Positions 8,515 through 17,677 of a stretch of 34,986 bases of DNA are shown here, piece by piece. The stretch comes from Bacillota bacterium (GTDB lineage: Bacteria > Bacillota > Clostridia > Lachnospirales > Lachnospiraceae). The first letter of the stretch is position 1, and each line of letters begins with the position of its first letter. Where the stretch lies: NCBI GenBank assembly GCA_029558315.1, contig JAKQFQ010000143.1, positions 1-34,986 on the forward strand. The letters are read 5' to 3'. Both the position numbers and the translations under genes were made by a program. The notes under the pieces were generated by a model, which was given only the letters and a program-made list of their open reading frames with translations, made no database searches and was not told the origin of the DNA.

Positions 8515-8600
8515 GTTCCTTCATTTTTCCATTTTTTGCACATTTTGTGTAGAGCTGAATCATAAATTACAACATATTGTAGAAAAATGAAAAAAATACC

Positions 8601-8628
8601 TTGTTTTTTTCGTAAATATTCATATAAT
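8601..8628 (+). promoter_or_regulatory. Sigma-A-like promoter of the fla/che locus (upstream of flgB)
   Basis: TTGTTT (8601-8606), 16-bp spacer, TATAAT (8623-8628); A-rich tract upstream; ~45 bp before the flgB ATG. Confidence 0.7.
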
Positions 8629-8672
8629 TAATAAAGTAGGGTCTTTATGGGAAGAACCCGGATGGAGGAAAA

Positions 8673-9065
8673 ATGGTTAATTCAAATATTTTTGACTACA
8701 TTAATGTGTTGGATAAGGCGGCAGACGCGTCTTGGCTTAGAAATGAAGCAATTTCCAATAACATTGCGAATGTGGATACTCCAAATTACAAACGACAGGA
8801 TGTTGCGTTCGAAACGGAACTGACACGTGCTTTGAACACAACCAAATATGATACGATGGATGCAAGGGTATATAACCTGAATCTGAATCGTATTCAACCG
8901 GAGGTTTATACAGATGCACAGGCATATTCATATCGCTTAGACGGTAATAATGTTGATATTGATACAGAAAATGTCTATTTGGCACAAAATCAGGTTACCT
9001 ACAATGCACTTATGGATTCCCTTACCAAGGAGTTTGCGAATCTAAAAAGTGTTATGAAATCATAA
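8673..9065 (+). CDS. flgB: Flagellar basal body rod protein FlgB
   Basis: LDKAADASWLRNEAISNNIANVDTPNYKRQDVAFETEL rod-protein N-terminal motif; first gene before flgC. Confidence 0.96.
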   Translation: MVNSNIFDYINVLDKAADASWLRNEAISNNIANVDTPNYKRQDVAFETELTRALNTTKYDTMDARVYNLNLNRIQPEVYTDAQAYSYRLDGNNVDIDTENVYLAQNQVTYNALMDSLTKEFANLKSVMKS

Positions 9066-9082
9066 GATAGGAGGATACGGTT

Positions 9083-9568
9083 ATGGGAATGTTTACTTCA
9101 TTTGACATCAGTGCAACGGGGCTCTCAGCACAACGTTATCGTATGGACATCATTTCGGAGAATGTGGCTAATGCCAATACGACAAGAACAGAAGATGGTA
9201 CACCATACCGTAGAAAGGTGGTTACTTTTGCAACGCAGGAAACAGAGAACGGCCGAAGCTTTGGGCATGTTTTAGATAGTATTGTTGGAGACGGCAGGAC
9301 ACAAAATGATGTGACGAGTGATGATGCCATTGGATATGGTGTGAAGATAACGAAAGTTGGCGAGGATTATACAACGGATATGAAGATGGTCTATGATCCG
9401 TCTCATCCGGATGCCGACGAGAATGGCTATGTGACATACCCCAATGTGAATACAGTAACAGAAATGACGAATCTGATTGATGCTTCCAGATCATACGAGG
9501 CCAATGCCACTGCCTTCCAGGCAAGTAAGAGTATTGCGATGGTTGGATTGGATCTGTCAAAGAATTAA
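9083..9568 (+). CDS. flgC: Flagellar basal body rod protein FlgC
   Basis: MGMFTSFDISATGLSAQRYRMDIISENVANANTTRTEDGTPYRRKVV; C-terminal NLIDASRSYEANATAFQASKSI. Confidence 0.97.
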   Translation: MGMFTSFDISATGLSAQRYRMDIISENVANANTTRTEDGTPYRRKVVTFATQETENGRSFGHVLDSIVGDGRTQNDVTSDDAIGYGVKITKVGEDYTTDMKMVYDPSHPDADENGYVTYPNVNTVTEMTNLIDASRSYEANATAFQASKSIAMVGLDLSKN

Positions 9569-9606
9569 ATTAAATCATATTATCAGGAGATAAAAGGAGG
9601 CATTCA

Positions 9607-9921
9607 ATGAACGTATCACCAACATTTCTAATGAATTCAACGACAATTGAACCTTTGAATGGAACCGATCAGACCAGGGGCGTGAATTCCGAGAATATGT
9701 TCAGCACCATATTTGATTCGGCAGTCAATAATCTTAATACAACGAACCGTTATCTTTCGGATGCCGAGAATGAAGAAATCAAGCTGTCTCTTGGTGAGAC
9801 GGAGAATACCCATGATTTGGCAATTGCTTTACAAAAGGCATCAACAACACTTCAATATACGGTAGCAATCAGAGACAAGTTTATGGAGGCTTATAAAACA
9901 CTTATTAATATGCAAATCTAG
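9607..9921 (+). CDS. fliE: Flagellar hook-basal body complex protein FliE
   Basis: 104 aa; C-terminal HDLAIALQKASTTLQYTVAIRDKFMEAYKTLINMQI; between flgC and fliF. Confidence 0.95.
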   Translation: MNVSPTFLMNSTTIEPLNGTDQTRGVNSENMFSTIFDSAVNNLNTTNRYLSDAENEEIKLSLGETENTHDLAIALQKASTTLQYTVAIRDKFMEAYKTLINMQI

Positions 9922-9959
9922 TGAACAGATAAATTCTGTCAATGGAATGGAGAATTTAA

Positions 9960-11573
9960 ATGGTAGATAAGTTTATGGCATGGTTGAAAAATCTGCCCAA
10001 GAAATTTAGCGATTGGTGGGAAAAATTCACACCACGTCAAAAAACAGCAATTGTTTGTTTGGCGCTTGGTGTGATTGCTGCGTTTTCAATTCTGTTTGTG
10101 GTATTGGTACAGCCACAGTATGTTGAAATCTATACAGCAGCGTCAGCAAAAGATGCTCAGGAAGCGATTGATTTGCTGACAGAGAATAATCTGGATTATC
10201 AGACTTCACAGGATGGATTGACCATACTTATCAACAAAAAGGATTATACAAATGCCAGCTTGTTATTGGGATCGAATGATATCTATATCGACAGCTATTC
10301 GATTGAAAATGTTACTACGGGTGGTTTTTCAACAACAGAGGCAGACAAGCAGAAGCGATACATAGTTTATTTGGAAGATATGATGTCCAGTTCACTGGAG
10401 TCTTATTCCTTTGTCAAAACAGCGACGGTTCAGCTGAATATTCCGGAAGATGATGGAACACTGATTGCACAGAATACGGAATCTTATGCCAGTGTACTTC
10501 TGGAATTGTCAGATGTATGTACAACAGATGCCGCTGCAGCAATGGCAAGATTTGTTGCAACTGCACTTGGTAATGATACAACTGAAAATGTTGTTATTCT
10601 TGATACTGAAGGAACCTTATTGTTCTCAGGAACAGATGAATCCTCAACCTACGGAACGGCTAATTCGCAACTGGCATTAACAGAGCAGGTTGCCAATGCA
10701 ATGAAAAATGATGTAACGTCAGTATTATTAGCAACCAATCAGTTCTCGGCAATTGAAGTAGCAGCAAAGGTGGAGCTGGATAATTCCTATTCGGAGTATT
10801 CGGAACATTTATACTGGCCTGATGAAGGTAAGGAACAGGGAGTTCTGGCAAGCTCCAATACTTATGAAAATGAATCCACTGGTGGAACCTCAGGGGTGCC
10901 GGGTACAGATTCCAATACAGAACCGGAAACAACTTATGTTTATGAGGACGGCGAATATACGAATTCTTCTTCAAGAGAAGAATCTCTGGATTATCTGCCA
11001 AATGAGAGTACGTTGTTACAGCAGATTCCGGCTGGGGCAATCAAGTATGATCAATCCTCGATTACGGTTACCTGCTTGATCTACAAGATTCAGAAGGAAG
11101 ATGATATTGAAGACCAGGGACTGCTGGATGGCATTTCCTGGGATCAGTATAAGCTCAGCAACGATATTCGTACCAAGGTAGATGTCGATACAGATTTGTA
11201 CCGTGCTGTTTCTACAGCAACAGGAATTGCAGAAAATAATATAACGATTATTGCATATGAAGAACCATTCTTTGTGGATCATGAAGGCCTGGATGTAGAT
11301 GTTGCTGATGTATTACAGATTATTTTAATTGTGGTAATTCTTGGCTTACTGGCATTTGTCGTTATTCGCAGTATGCAGAATGCCAAGATGGAAGAGGAAG
11401 AGCCTGAGATTAGTATTGATGAAATTCTCAAATCTACCCCACCGGAAGAATTAGAAGAAATTGCAATTGAGGATAAATCCGAAGCACGTAAGATTGTCGA
11501 GAAGTTTGTCGAAGACAATCCGGATGCGGCAGCGAATTTACTTAGGAACTGGTTAAGTGAAGACTGGGGATAA
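9960..11573 (+). CDS. fliF: Flagellar M-ring protein FliF
   Basis: Two TM helices flanking a large domain; YcsJ-type region (DAQEAIDLLTENNLDYQTSQDGLTILI); C-terminal FliG-binding tail. Confidence 0.97.
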   Translation: MVDKFMAWLKNLPKKFSDWWEKFTPRQKTAIVCLALGVIAAFSILFVVLVQPQYVEIYTAASAKDAQEAIDLLTENNLDYQTSQDGLTILINKKDYTNASLLLGSNDIYIDSYSIENVTTGGFSTTEADKQKRYIVYLEDMMSSSLESYSFVKTATVQLNIPEDDGTLIAQNTESYASVLLELSDVCTTDAAAAMARFVATALGNDTTENVVILDTEGTLLFSGTDESSTYGTANSQLALTEQVANAMKNDVTSVLLATNQFSAIEVAAKVELDNSYSEYSEHLYWPDEGKEQGVLASSNTYENESTGGTSGVPGTDSNTEPETTYVYEDGEYTNSSSREESLDYLPNESTLLQQIPAGAIKYDQSSITVTCLIYKIQKEDDIEDQGLLDGISWDQYKLSNDIRTKVDVDTDLYRAVSTATGIAENNITIIAYEEPFFVDHEGLDVDVADVLQIILIVVILGLLAFVVIRSMQNAKMEEEEPEISIDEILKSTPPEELEEIAIEDKSEARKIVEKFVEDNPDAAANLLRNWLSEDWG

Positions 11574-11590
11574 GATGATGGAGGCTTAAC

Positions 11591-12598
11591 ATGGCGGACG
11601 CGAATTTGACCGGAATACAAAAGGCAGCGATTCTTTTGATTGCTTTAGGACCAGAAAAATCAGCTTTAGTGTTCAAACATTTAAAAGAAGAAGAAATAGA
11701 AGATCTGACGCTGGAAATTGCGAACACCAGAAGTATCTCGCCACAGATCAAAGAAGATGTTATCAATAATTTTTATGAAATATGTCTGGCACAGCAGTAT
11801 ATTGCTGAGGGTGGTATTGGATATGCCAAGGAATTACTTGAAAATGCACTGGGTACTGATAAAGCACTTGATGTTATCGGCAAGCTGACGGCTTCTTTAC
11901 AGGTAAAACCTTTCGAATTTGTTCGTAAAACAGACGCAACCCAGCTCCTGAGTTTTATTCAGGATGAACATCCGCAGACGATTGCATTGATTCTCTCGTA
12001 TCTTTCTTCCAGTCAGGCTGCGATGATCATTTCTGCTTTACCGCCGGAGAATCAGGCAGATGTGGCTAAGAGAATTGCAACCATGGATCGAACCAGTCCT
12101 GATGTAGTGAAAGAAGTAGAGCGGGTATTAGAATCCAAGCTGGCTAATCTTGTAAATCAGGATTATACCATTATTGGCGGTGTGGATCAGGTTGTTGAGA
12201 TATTGAACTCAACAGATCGTGGAACAGAAAAGCATATTATGGAAATTCTGGAGATTGAAGATCCTGAGCTTGCAGATGAAATCCGAAAGAAAATGTTTGT
12301 ATTTGAAGATGTGCTTTTACTGGATGATCGTGCAATTCAGCGCGTGCTTCGTGATGTAGATAACAATGAGTTAGCGCTTGCACTAAAGGGTGCTAATGAA
12401 GAGGTTCAGAATACGATCTTTAATAATCTTTCCAAACGTCTGGCTCAGATGATTAAGGAAGACATGGAATTTATGGGACCTGTTCGTATGAAGGATGTTG
12501 AAGAAGCGCAACAGAAGATTGTTAATATAATACGTAAGCTGGAAGACTCTGGTGAGATTGTCATTTCCCGAGGCGGAGGTGATGAAATCATTGTCTAG
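11591..12598 (+). CDS. fliG: Flagellar motor switch protein FliG
   Basis: LTGIQKAAILLIALGPEKSALVFKHLKEEEIEDLTLEIA; EHPQTIALILSYL; C-terminal MFVFEDVLLLDDRAIQRVLRDVDNNELALALKGA. Confidence 0.98.
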   Translation: MADANLTGIQKAAILLIALGPEKSALVFKHLKEEEIEDLTLEIANTRSISPQIKEDVINNFYEICLAQQYIAEGGIGYAKELLENALGTDKALDVIGKLTASLQVKPFEFVRKTDATQLLSFIQDEHPQTIALILSYLSSSQAAMIISALPPENQADVAKRIATMDRTSPDVVKEVERVLESKLANLVNQDYTIIGGVDQVVEILNSTDRGTEKHIMEILEIEDPELADEIRKKMFVFEDVLLLDDRAIQRVLRDVDNNELALALKGANEEVQNTIFNNLSKRLAQMIKEDMEFMGPVRMKDVEEAQQKIVNIIRKLEDSGEIVISRGGGDEIIV

Positions 12599-13427
12599 GA
12601 ACCTATTAAAAGGTGGCTATGTGATTGTATCAGAAAAGGAGCGAATTACCATTGATCGTAATGAAACAGTGGCCAAGCGATTAGAAGAACTCTCACAGTT
12701 ACAGCAGGAAGAAAGTATCGAAGAGGAAGAAACGGAAAACTTTGTTGAAGGTATAGACCCGACAATGGTAGCAAAACTGGTCGAAGAGCAAAGTGATATG
12801 GATGCTCTGACAGAAGAACGAGAGCGAATATTTGCCAGAGCGGAGGAAAAAGCCGAAGAAGAGGCAAAAAAGATTGTTCGGGAAGCCACAGAAGAAAGCA
12901 AAAGAATTTTTGAAGAGGCGAAGAACAATGGATATCAGGAAGGCTATCAGAATGGCAGCATGCAGGCGCAGGCGGATATGGAGAACAAATATCAGGAACG
13001 CTGCGCTCTGTTGGAGCAGGAAAAATTTGCAATGGAAGCCGATTATAACAACAAACTCTCAGCAATGGAACCGGAGCTTGTAGACAAGCTGATGGATATC
13101 TTTCGTCATGTAACCGGTGTGCGTCTGGAGGATGACAGAGCTGCAATCCTATTCATTTTACAGCGTGCCATGCAATCCTTGGAGAATGGAAGGAATTATA
13201 TCATTCATGTTTCAAAAGAGGATTACGGTAATGTTAAGGAGCACCTGGATGATATTGTACAGGGGACCGGATTACTGAAAGAGACATTTGAAATTGTTGA
13301 AGATATTACGTTAGGACTAAATTCCTGCATGATTGAAAGTGAAGCAGGTATCTGGGACTGCGGACTCGGAACACAGATGAAACTGCTGCAGAAACAATTG
13401 AGGATCTTAAGCTATGAACCTGAGTAA
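12582..13427 (+). CDS. fliH: Flagellar assembly protein FliH
   Basis: Glu/coiled-coil rich, between fliG and fliI. ORF track start is GTG 12552; ATG 12582 (MKSLSRNLLKGGYVIVSEKE) gives a more FliH-like N-terminus and overlaps fliG by 17 nt. Confidence 0.88.
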   Translation: MKSLSRNLLKGGYVIVSEKERITIDRNETVAKRLEELSQLQQEESIEEEETENFVEGIDPTMVAKLVEEQSDMDALTEERERIFARAEEKAEEEAKKIVREATEESKRIFEEAKNNGYQEGYQNGSMQAQADMENKYQERCALLEQEKFAMEADYNNKLSAMEPELVDKLMDIFRHVTGVRLEDDRAAILFILQRAMQSLENGRNYIIHVSKEDYGNVKEHLDDIVQGTGLLKETFEIVEDITLGLNSCMIESEAGIWDCGLGTQMKLLQKQLRILSYEPE

Positions 13428-14709
13428 GTATGATAGGGCGACAGAAGGACTGTATTACCGTAAACTTGGCAGAATCACCAATGTTGTAGGATTGACATTG
13501 GAGGCCAATGGACCGGAGGCAAAGCTGGGAGATTTGTGTTCCATTACAACAAAGGATCAGCAAAGAACCATTTTGTCAGAGGTAGTTGGATTTAAAAATA
13601 ATAAAACACTTCTTATGCCATATGAGGCTACGGATGGAATCGGACTAGGCTGTATTGTAGAAAATGAAGAGCATCCTCTCACCGTGCAGGTAGGGGATTT
13701 TCTTTTAGGACAGATTTTGGATGGCCTTGGCCGTCCGATTAGTGCAATTCATCCGGATTCATCATTATATTATCCGATGGAAGCCAAATCACCGGATGCA
13801 ATGTCGAGAACCATAATCAGTGAAGTGCTTCCGCTTGGCGTAAAGGCTGTAGATGGTATGATTACAGTTGGCAAAGGACAAAGAATTGGAATCTTTGCCG
13901 GATCAGGAGTTGGTAAATCAACTTTGATGGGAATGTTTGCCCGAAATACCAAAGCTGATGTTAATGTAATTGCTCTGATTGGAGAGCGAGGACGTGAAGT
14001 GCGGGAGTTTATTGAACGTGATCTTGGAGAAGAGGGAATGAAGCGTTCGGTTGTTGTTGTAGCAACTTCAGATAAACCGGCATTGGAGAGAAAAAAAGCC
14101 GCACAGACAGCTACTGCAATAGCGGAGTATTTTCGCGGGCAGGGCAAGGATGTGCTATTGATGATGGATAATCTTACACGTTTTTCCATGGCACAAAGAG
14201 AGATTGGACTCGCTATTGGTGAACCGCCGGTTACCAGGGGATATCCGCCCAGTGTCTATTCGGAGATGCCCAAACTACTTGAGCGGGCAGGCTGTGATGA
14301 AAAGGGATCAATTACCGGATTATACGCAGTTTTAGTAGATGGAGATGATTTTAATGAACCAATTACGGACACTGCAAGAAGTATTCTGGATGGACATATT
14401 ATGTTGTCTCGAAGATTAGGCAATCAGAATCATTATCCTGCAATTGATATTCTGCAATCCATTTCCCGATGCATGACGATGATTACGTCCAAAGAACATA
14501 AAGCAGCGGCCGCTAAGCTAAAAACAGTTCTGGCAACCTATCAGGAGGCGGAAGATTTGATTAATATCGGAGCTTATAAGAAGGGAACCAACGCGGGAAT
14601 CGACTATGCAATTAGCAAGATAGATGCTGTCAATCAGTTCCTGATGCAGGATGTAAATGAGAAATTTAGCTTTGAAGAATCGATAGAATTATTACAAAAG
14701 CTATTTTAG
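13414..14709 (+). CDS. fliI: Flagellum-specific ATPase FliI
   Basis: Walker A GIFAGSGVGKSTLMGM; ALIGERGREVREFIERDLG; VLLMMDNLTRFSMAQREIGLAIGEPPVTRGYPPSVYSEMPKLLERAG. Confidence 0.98.
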   Translation: MNLSKYDRATEGLYYRKLGRITNVVGLTLEANGPEAKLGDLCSITTKDQQRTILSEVVGFKNNKTLLMPYEATDGIGLGCIVENEEHPLTVQVGDFLLGQILDGLGRPISAIHPDSSLYYPMEAKSPDAMSRTIISEVLPLGVKAVDGMITVGKGQRIGIFAGSGVGKSTLMGMFARNTKADVNVIALIGERGREVREFIERDLGEEGMKRSVVVVATSDKPALERKKAAQTATAIAEYFRGQGKDVLLMMDNLTRFSMAQREIGLAIGEPPVTRGYPPSVYSEMPKLLERAGCDEKGSITGLYAVLVDGDDFNEPITDTARSILDGHIMLSRRLGNQNHYPAIDILQSISRCMTMITSKEHKAAAAKLKTVLATYQEAEDLINIGAYKKGTNAGIDYAISKIDAVNQFLMQDVNEKFSFEESIELLQKLF

Positions 14710-14735
14710 TGGTGAATCAGGGAAGGAAATAAGAT

Positions 14736-15197
14736 ATGGCTATATTTCGCTATCGAATGCAGAATATCCTGAACATTAAAGAAAAACTGGAAGAACAGGA
14801 AAAGCATAACTTTGCTGATAAGAAAAGACTACTGAATGCTGAGGAAGAAAAACTGGCGATAATTAAAGCGCAACAGGAACAATTGGAGCTGCAGGCACGA
14901 CAGATTCGTAAAGAAAAATTAAATATTCTTGAACTGAAGGAGAACACGGCAGCCAGAGAATATGTGGATGAGCAGGTAAAGGGGCAACTCTTAAAAGTAC
15001 GAATTGCAGAGAAAAACTTGGAATCTGCAAGAATGAGACTGCAAAGGGCAACACAGGAACGCAAGATTCATGAAAAGTTAAGAGAGCATGCTTTTGATGA
15101 TTTTATGAAGGAAGAAGGTCAAAAGGAAGCAAAAGAAATTGACCAGTTGACCAGCTACACTCATTCGGTAAAGGATAAAGAGAAAGAACAGGGATAA
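14736..15197 (+). CDS. fliJ: Flagellar export protein FliJ
   Basis: 153 aa all-helical coiled coil beginning MAIFRYRMQNILNIKEKLEEQEK; follows fliI. Confidence 0.9.
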   Translation: MAIFRYRMQNILNIKEKLEEQEKHNFADKKRLLNAEEEKLAIIKAQQEQLELQARQIRKEKLNILELKENTAAREYVDEQVKGQLLKVRIAEKNLESARMRLQRATQERKIHEKLREHAFDDFMKEEGQKEAKEIDQLTSYTHSVKDKEKEQG

Positions 15198-15230
15198 GAT
15201 GCGGTTATTGCCGCGGAACGGAGTTAATGT

Positions 15231-16082
15231 ATGGCTGAGGATTTGAAAGCGGAAAAAAAGAAAATAGAAGACGAGAAAAAGAAACTTCGGGATGAACAGA
15301 AGAATCAAAAGAAGGAAGCAAAAAAACGGGCGAAGGAATTAGCGGATCAGGAAGCTGAACTGGATGATGATTCTGCCGGGGGCGGATTCTCCATGTTTAT
15401 TGTCACGCTGTTTATTATCGTTATCTGGCTTGCAATCTTGTGCTTACTGATAAAACTTGATGTATTTGGATTTGGAAGTAATGTTTTGGCTCCAATCATT
15501 AAGGATGTTCCGGTGATTAATATGATTTTGCCATCAGATGCAACAACAGAGACAGACGATTTGGAGGCATATTATGGTTATACATCGCTTGCAGATGCTG
15601 TAGCACAGATACAGGCGCTTGAACTTGAACTGACCAGTGCACAGACAGCCAACAACACTTATGTTGGAGAGATTGAGCAGCTTAAGGCAGAGGTGGAACG
15701 ACTGCAGACTTTTGAAGATCAACAGGTTGAATTTCAAAGGATTAAAACAGAATTCTATGAAGAAGTAGTTTATGCGGAGAATGGCCCTGGTGCAGAAGCA
15801 TATCAGCAGTACTATGAATCAATTGATCCCACAACAGCTGAATATTTATACCAGCAGGTGGTTTTGTCGGAAACAACAGATGCGCAAATGGAGGAATATG
15901 CTGCCGCGTATGCTGCGATGGAGCCGGAAGAAGCTGCGGCGATATTTAATACAATGGGAAGCAATATTGAATTGGTTGGACAGATTCTGTGGGCAATGAC
16001 GCCGGCACAGAGAGGGCTGATTCTTGGCGCGATGGATCCGACAATTGCTGCGCAGGTAACAAAAATTATGAGCCCACAGTAG
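15231..16082 (+). CDS. Flagellar MotE/YlxF-like protein (MgtE N-terminal-like domain)
   Basis: Charged cytoplasmic N-terminus, one TM helix, coiled coil, then AAMEPEEAAAIFNTMGSNIELVGQILWAMTPAQRGLILGAMDPTIAAQVTKIM; between fliJ and fliK. Confidence 0.85.
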   Translation: MAEDLKAEKKKIEDEKKKLRDEQKNQKKEAKKRAKELADQEAELDDDSAGGGFSMFIVTLFIIVIWLAILCLLIKLDVFGFGSNVLAPIIKDVPVINMILPSDATTETDDLEAYYGYTSLADAVAQIQALELELTSAQTANNTYVGEIEQLKAEVERLQTFEDQQVEFQRIKTEFYEEVVYAENGPGAEAYQQYYESIDPTTAEYLYQQVVLSETTDAQMEEYAAAYAAMEPEEAAAIFNTMGSNIELVGQILWAMTPAQRGLILGAMDPTIAAQVTKIMSPQ

Positions 16083-16111
16083 GAAAATGGAGAATATGAC
16101 TTAGACAGTAT

Positions 16112-16138
16112 TAAGTTATGCGTCTTTTTGTCCGATAT
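16112..16138 (+). promoter_or_regulatory. Sigma-28 (FliA/SigD)-type promoter upstream of fliK
   Basis: TAAGTTAT-N11-TCCGATAT; the -10 matches the B. subtilis SigD -10 GCCGATAT at 7/8 positions with ideal spacing. Confidence 0.6.
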
Positions 16139-16200
16139 CCCATATGTCTAATTAGATTTTAATCAGACATCATCAAAAGAGAGGAAAGGAGGAAAGAAAC

Positions 16201-17634
16201 ATGACAAGTTCACCCATTTTTGACATGGGAGTGATGATGCCGGCTGCACAGCCGATGATGCCGGCGAAGAGTGCTGCTACAGATGCCGGAAGCTTTGAAC
16301 AGGCAATTGAGCAGGTAACGAAAGGCTATGATCAGGATCAGAAAACGGATTATCAGGCTGATACAACAAAAGCATCAAAGGATGTAACTAAAGATGAGAA
16401 TATCAGCCAGAATGCAGTAAAGGAAAAGCAAACTGAAACAGATACGGCAGAAGACAATCAGAATACCGTAGTGGAAGAAGCTGAAAAAGCATTGACAGAA
16501 GAAGAGATAACTGTCGTGGATGAAGCTAAGGAGCAGTTACTTGAAGATATAGCAGCGATTCTTAATATGACTCCGGCTCAATTACAGAGTACGCTCGATA
16601 CAATGGGACTACAGCTCAATGATCTGTTAGAACAGGAAAATGTGAATCTTCTGGTGAGTAATGTGCTTGGCAACGGAGATCCAATGGAACTGGTATTGAA
16701 TGAAGAACTGTCACAGGCAGTTTTTGATATCAATCAAAAGACGGCAGGAATGGTATCTGAGATTGCAGAGAAATTAAATCTGGGAACCAATCAGGTTACT
16801 GACTTATTACAGTCAATGGAATCAGAAAGCAATGTTCTTCCGGTGATTGAGACTAAGAATGCTTCGCTGATCCCTAAGGGGCAAGCTGAAGAAACTGTAA
16901 TCAGGGATGTATTGCTGACAACAGACACAGAAAAGACGCAGACCAATGTAAGCCCAGTGACAGAAAACAGCAGTGCAGAGGAAACACAGCCATCGTTACA
17001 ACGTGACCAAAATCAGGAAAGCATGCAGCAGAAGCATGACAATGACAGACATTTTCCGGAAGCTGAGATGAGAGAGAATCACTTTACTTCATATCAGAAT
17101 GCAGAAGCACCCGCACAGCAGGTACATGCGGAAGCTCCACAGAATCTGTTCTTACAAAATGTTGATGCACAGGAAGTGATTGATCAGATTACGGACTATA
17201 TGCGCAACGAAGTGAAGGGAACGATTAGCAGCATTCAGCTGCAGTTACATCCGGAAAGCCTTGGTAATATCGGTCTGACTGTTGCATCGAAGGATGGTAA
17301 TGTGACCGCACAGTTTACCGCACAGAATGAAGCAGTCAAGGCTGCATTGGAATCACAAATTGTTGTTCTTAAAGAAAATCTGGAGCAACAGGGCGTAAAA
17401 GTGGAAGCGGTGGAGGTGACAGTTGCCAGCCATGAGTTTGAGCAGAACCTTGAAGAAGATAATCGTGAGAACATGCAACAGCAAGAGGAACAGGAACGGT
17501 TACGAAAAGCAACAAGAAAACTTGATTTAGGTGCGTTTGGTGACGCTGATGCATTGGATGGTATTGACCAAGAGGATGAAGTTACTGTAAAAATGATGCA
17601 GGCAGACGGCAATAGTATGGATTATAAAGTATAA
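16201..17634 (+). CDS. fliK: Flagellar hook-length control protein FliK
   Basis: Low-complexity N-terminal half, C-terminal Flg_hook domain (GTISSIQLQLHPESLGNIGLTVASKDGNVTAQFTAQNEAVKAALESQIVVLKENLEQQGVKVEAVEVTV). Confidence 0.92.
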   Translation: MTSSPIFDMGVMMPAAQPMMPAKSAATDAGSFEQAIEQVTKGYDQDQKTDYQADTTKASKDVTKDENISQNAVKEKQTETDTAEDNQNTVVEEAEKALTEEEITVVDEAKEQLLEDIAAILNMTPAQLQSTLDTMGLQLNDLLEQENVNLLVSNVLGNGDPMELVLNEELSQAVFDINQKTAGMVSEIAEKLNLGTNQVTDLLQSMESESNVLPVIETKNASLIPKGQAEETVIRDVLLTTDTEKTQTNVSPVTENSSAEETQPSLQRDQNQESMQQKHDNDRHFPEAEMRENHFTSYQNAEAPAQQVHAEAPQNLFLQNVDAQEVIDQITDYMRNEVKGTISSIQLQLHPESLGNIGLTVASKDGNVTAQFTAQNEAVKAALESQIVVLKENLEQQGVKVEAVEVTVASHEFEQNLEEDNRENMQQQEEQERLRKATRKLDLGAFGDADALDGIDQEDEVTVKMMQADGNSMDYKV

Positions 17635-17677
17635 CCGCCACTGATTACAGATTGGTGAGCAGGAAAGGAGTGAAGGT

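Noticed and set aside
8424-8520. Cyclic-di-GMP riboswitch (GEMM-I or class II) upstream of flgB
   Set aside because: Considered because such elements regulate flagellar operons in clostridia, but I could not find the conserved GEMM core (e.g. GGCAAAcc...) and the structure is just short hairpins plus a terminator.
10660-11040. 126-aa antisense ORF inside fliF (and similar - strand ORFs, e.g. 6857-7261, 12646-13146, 13770-14189, 32577-33116)
   Set aside because: Fully overlap confidently assigned + strand genes, have low-complexity or implausible composition and no recognisable domain or RBS context; shadow ORFs.
16231-16275. GATGATGCCGGC direct repeat in fliK 5' end
   Set aside because: Two short copies in a low-complexity MMPAAQPMMPA segment; expected for the disordered FliK N-terminus.
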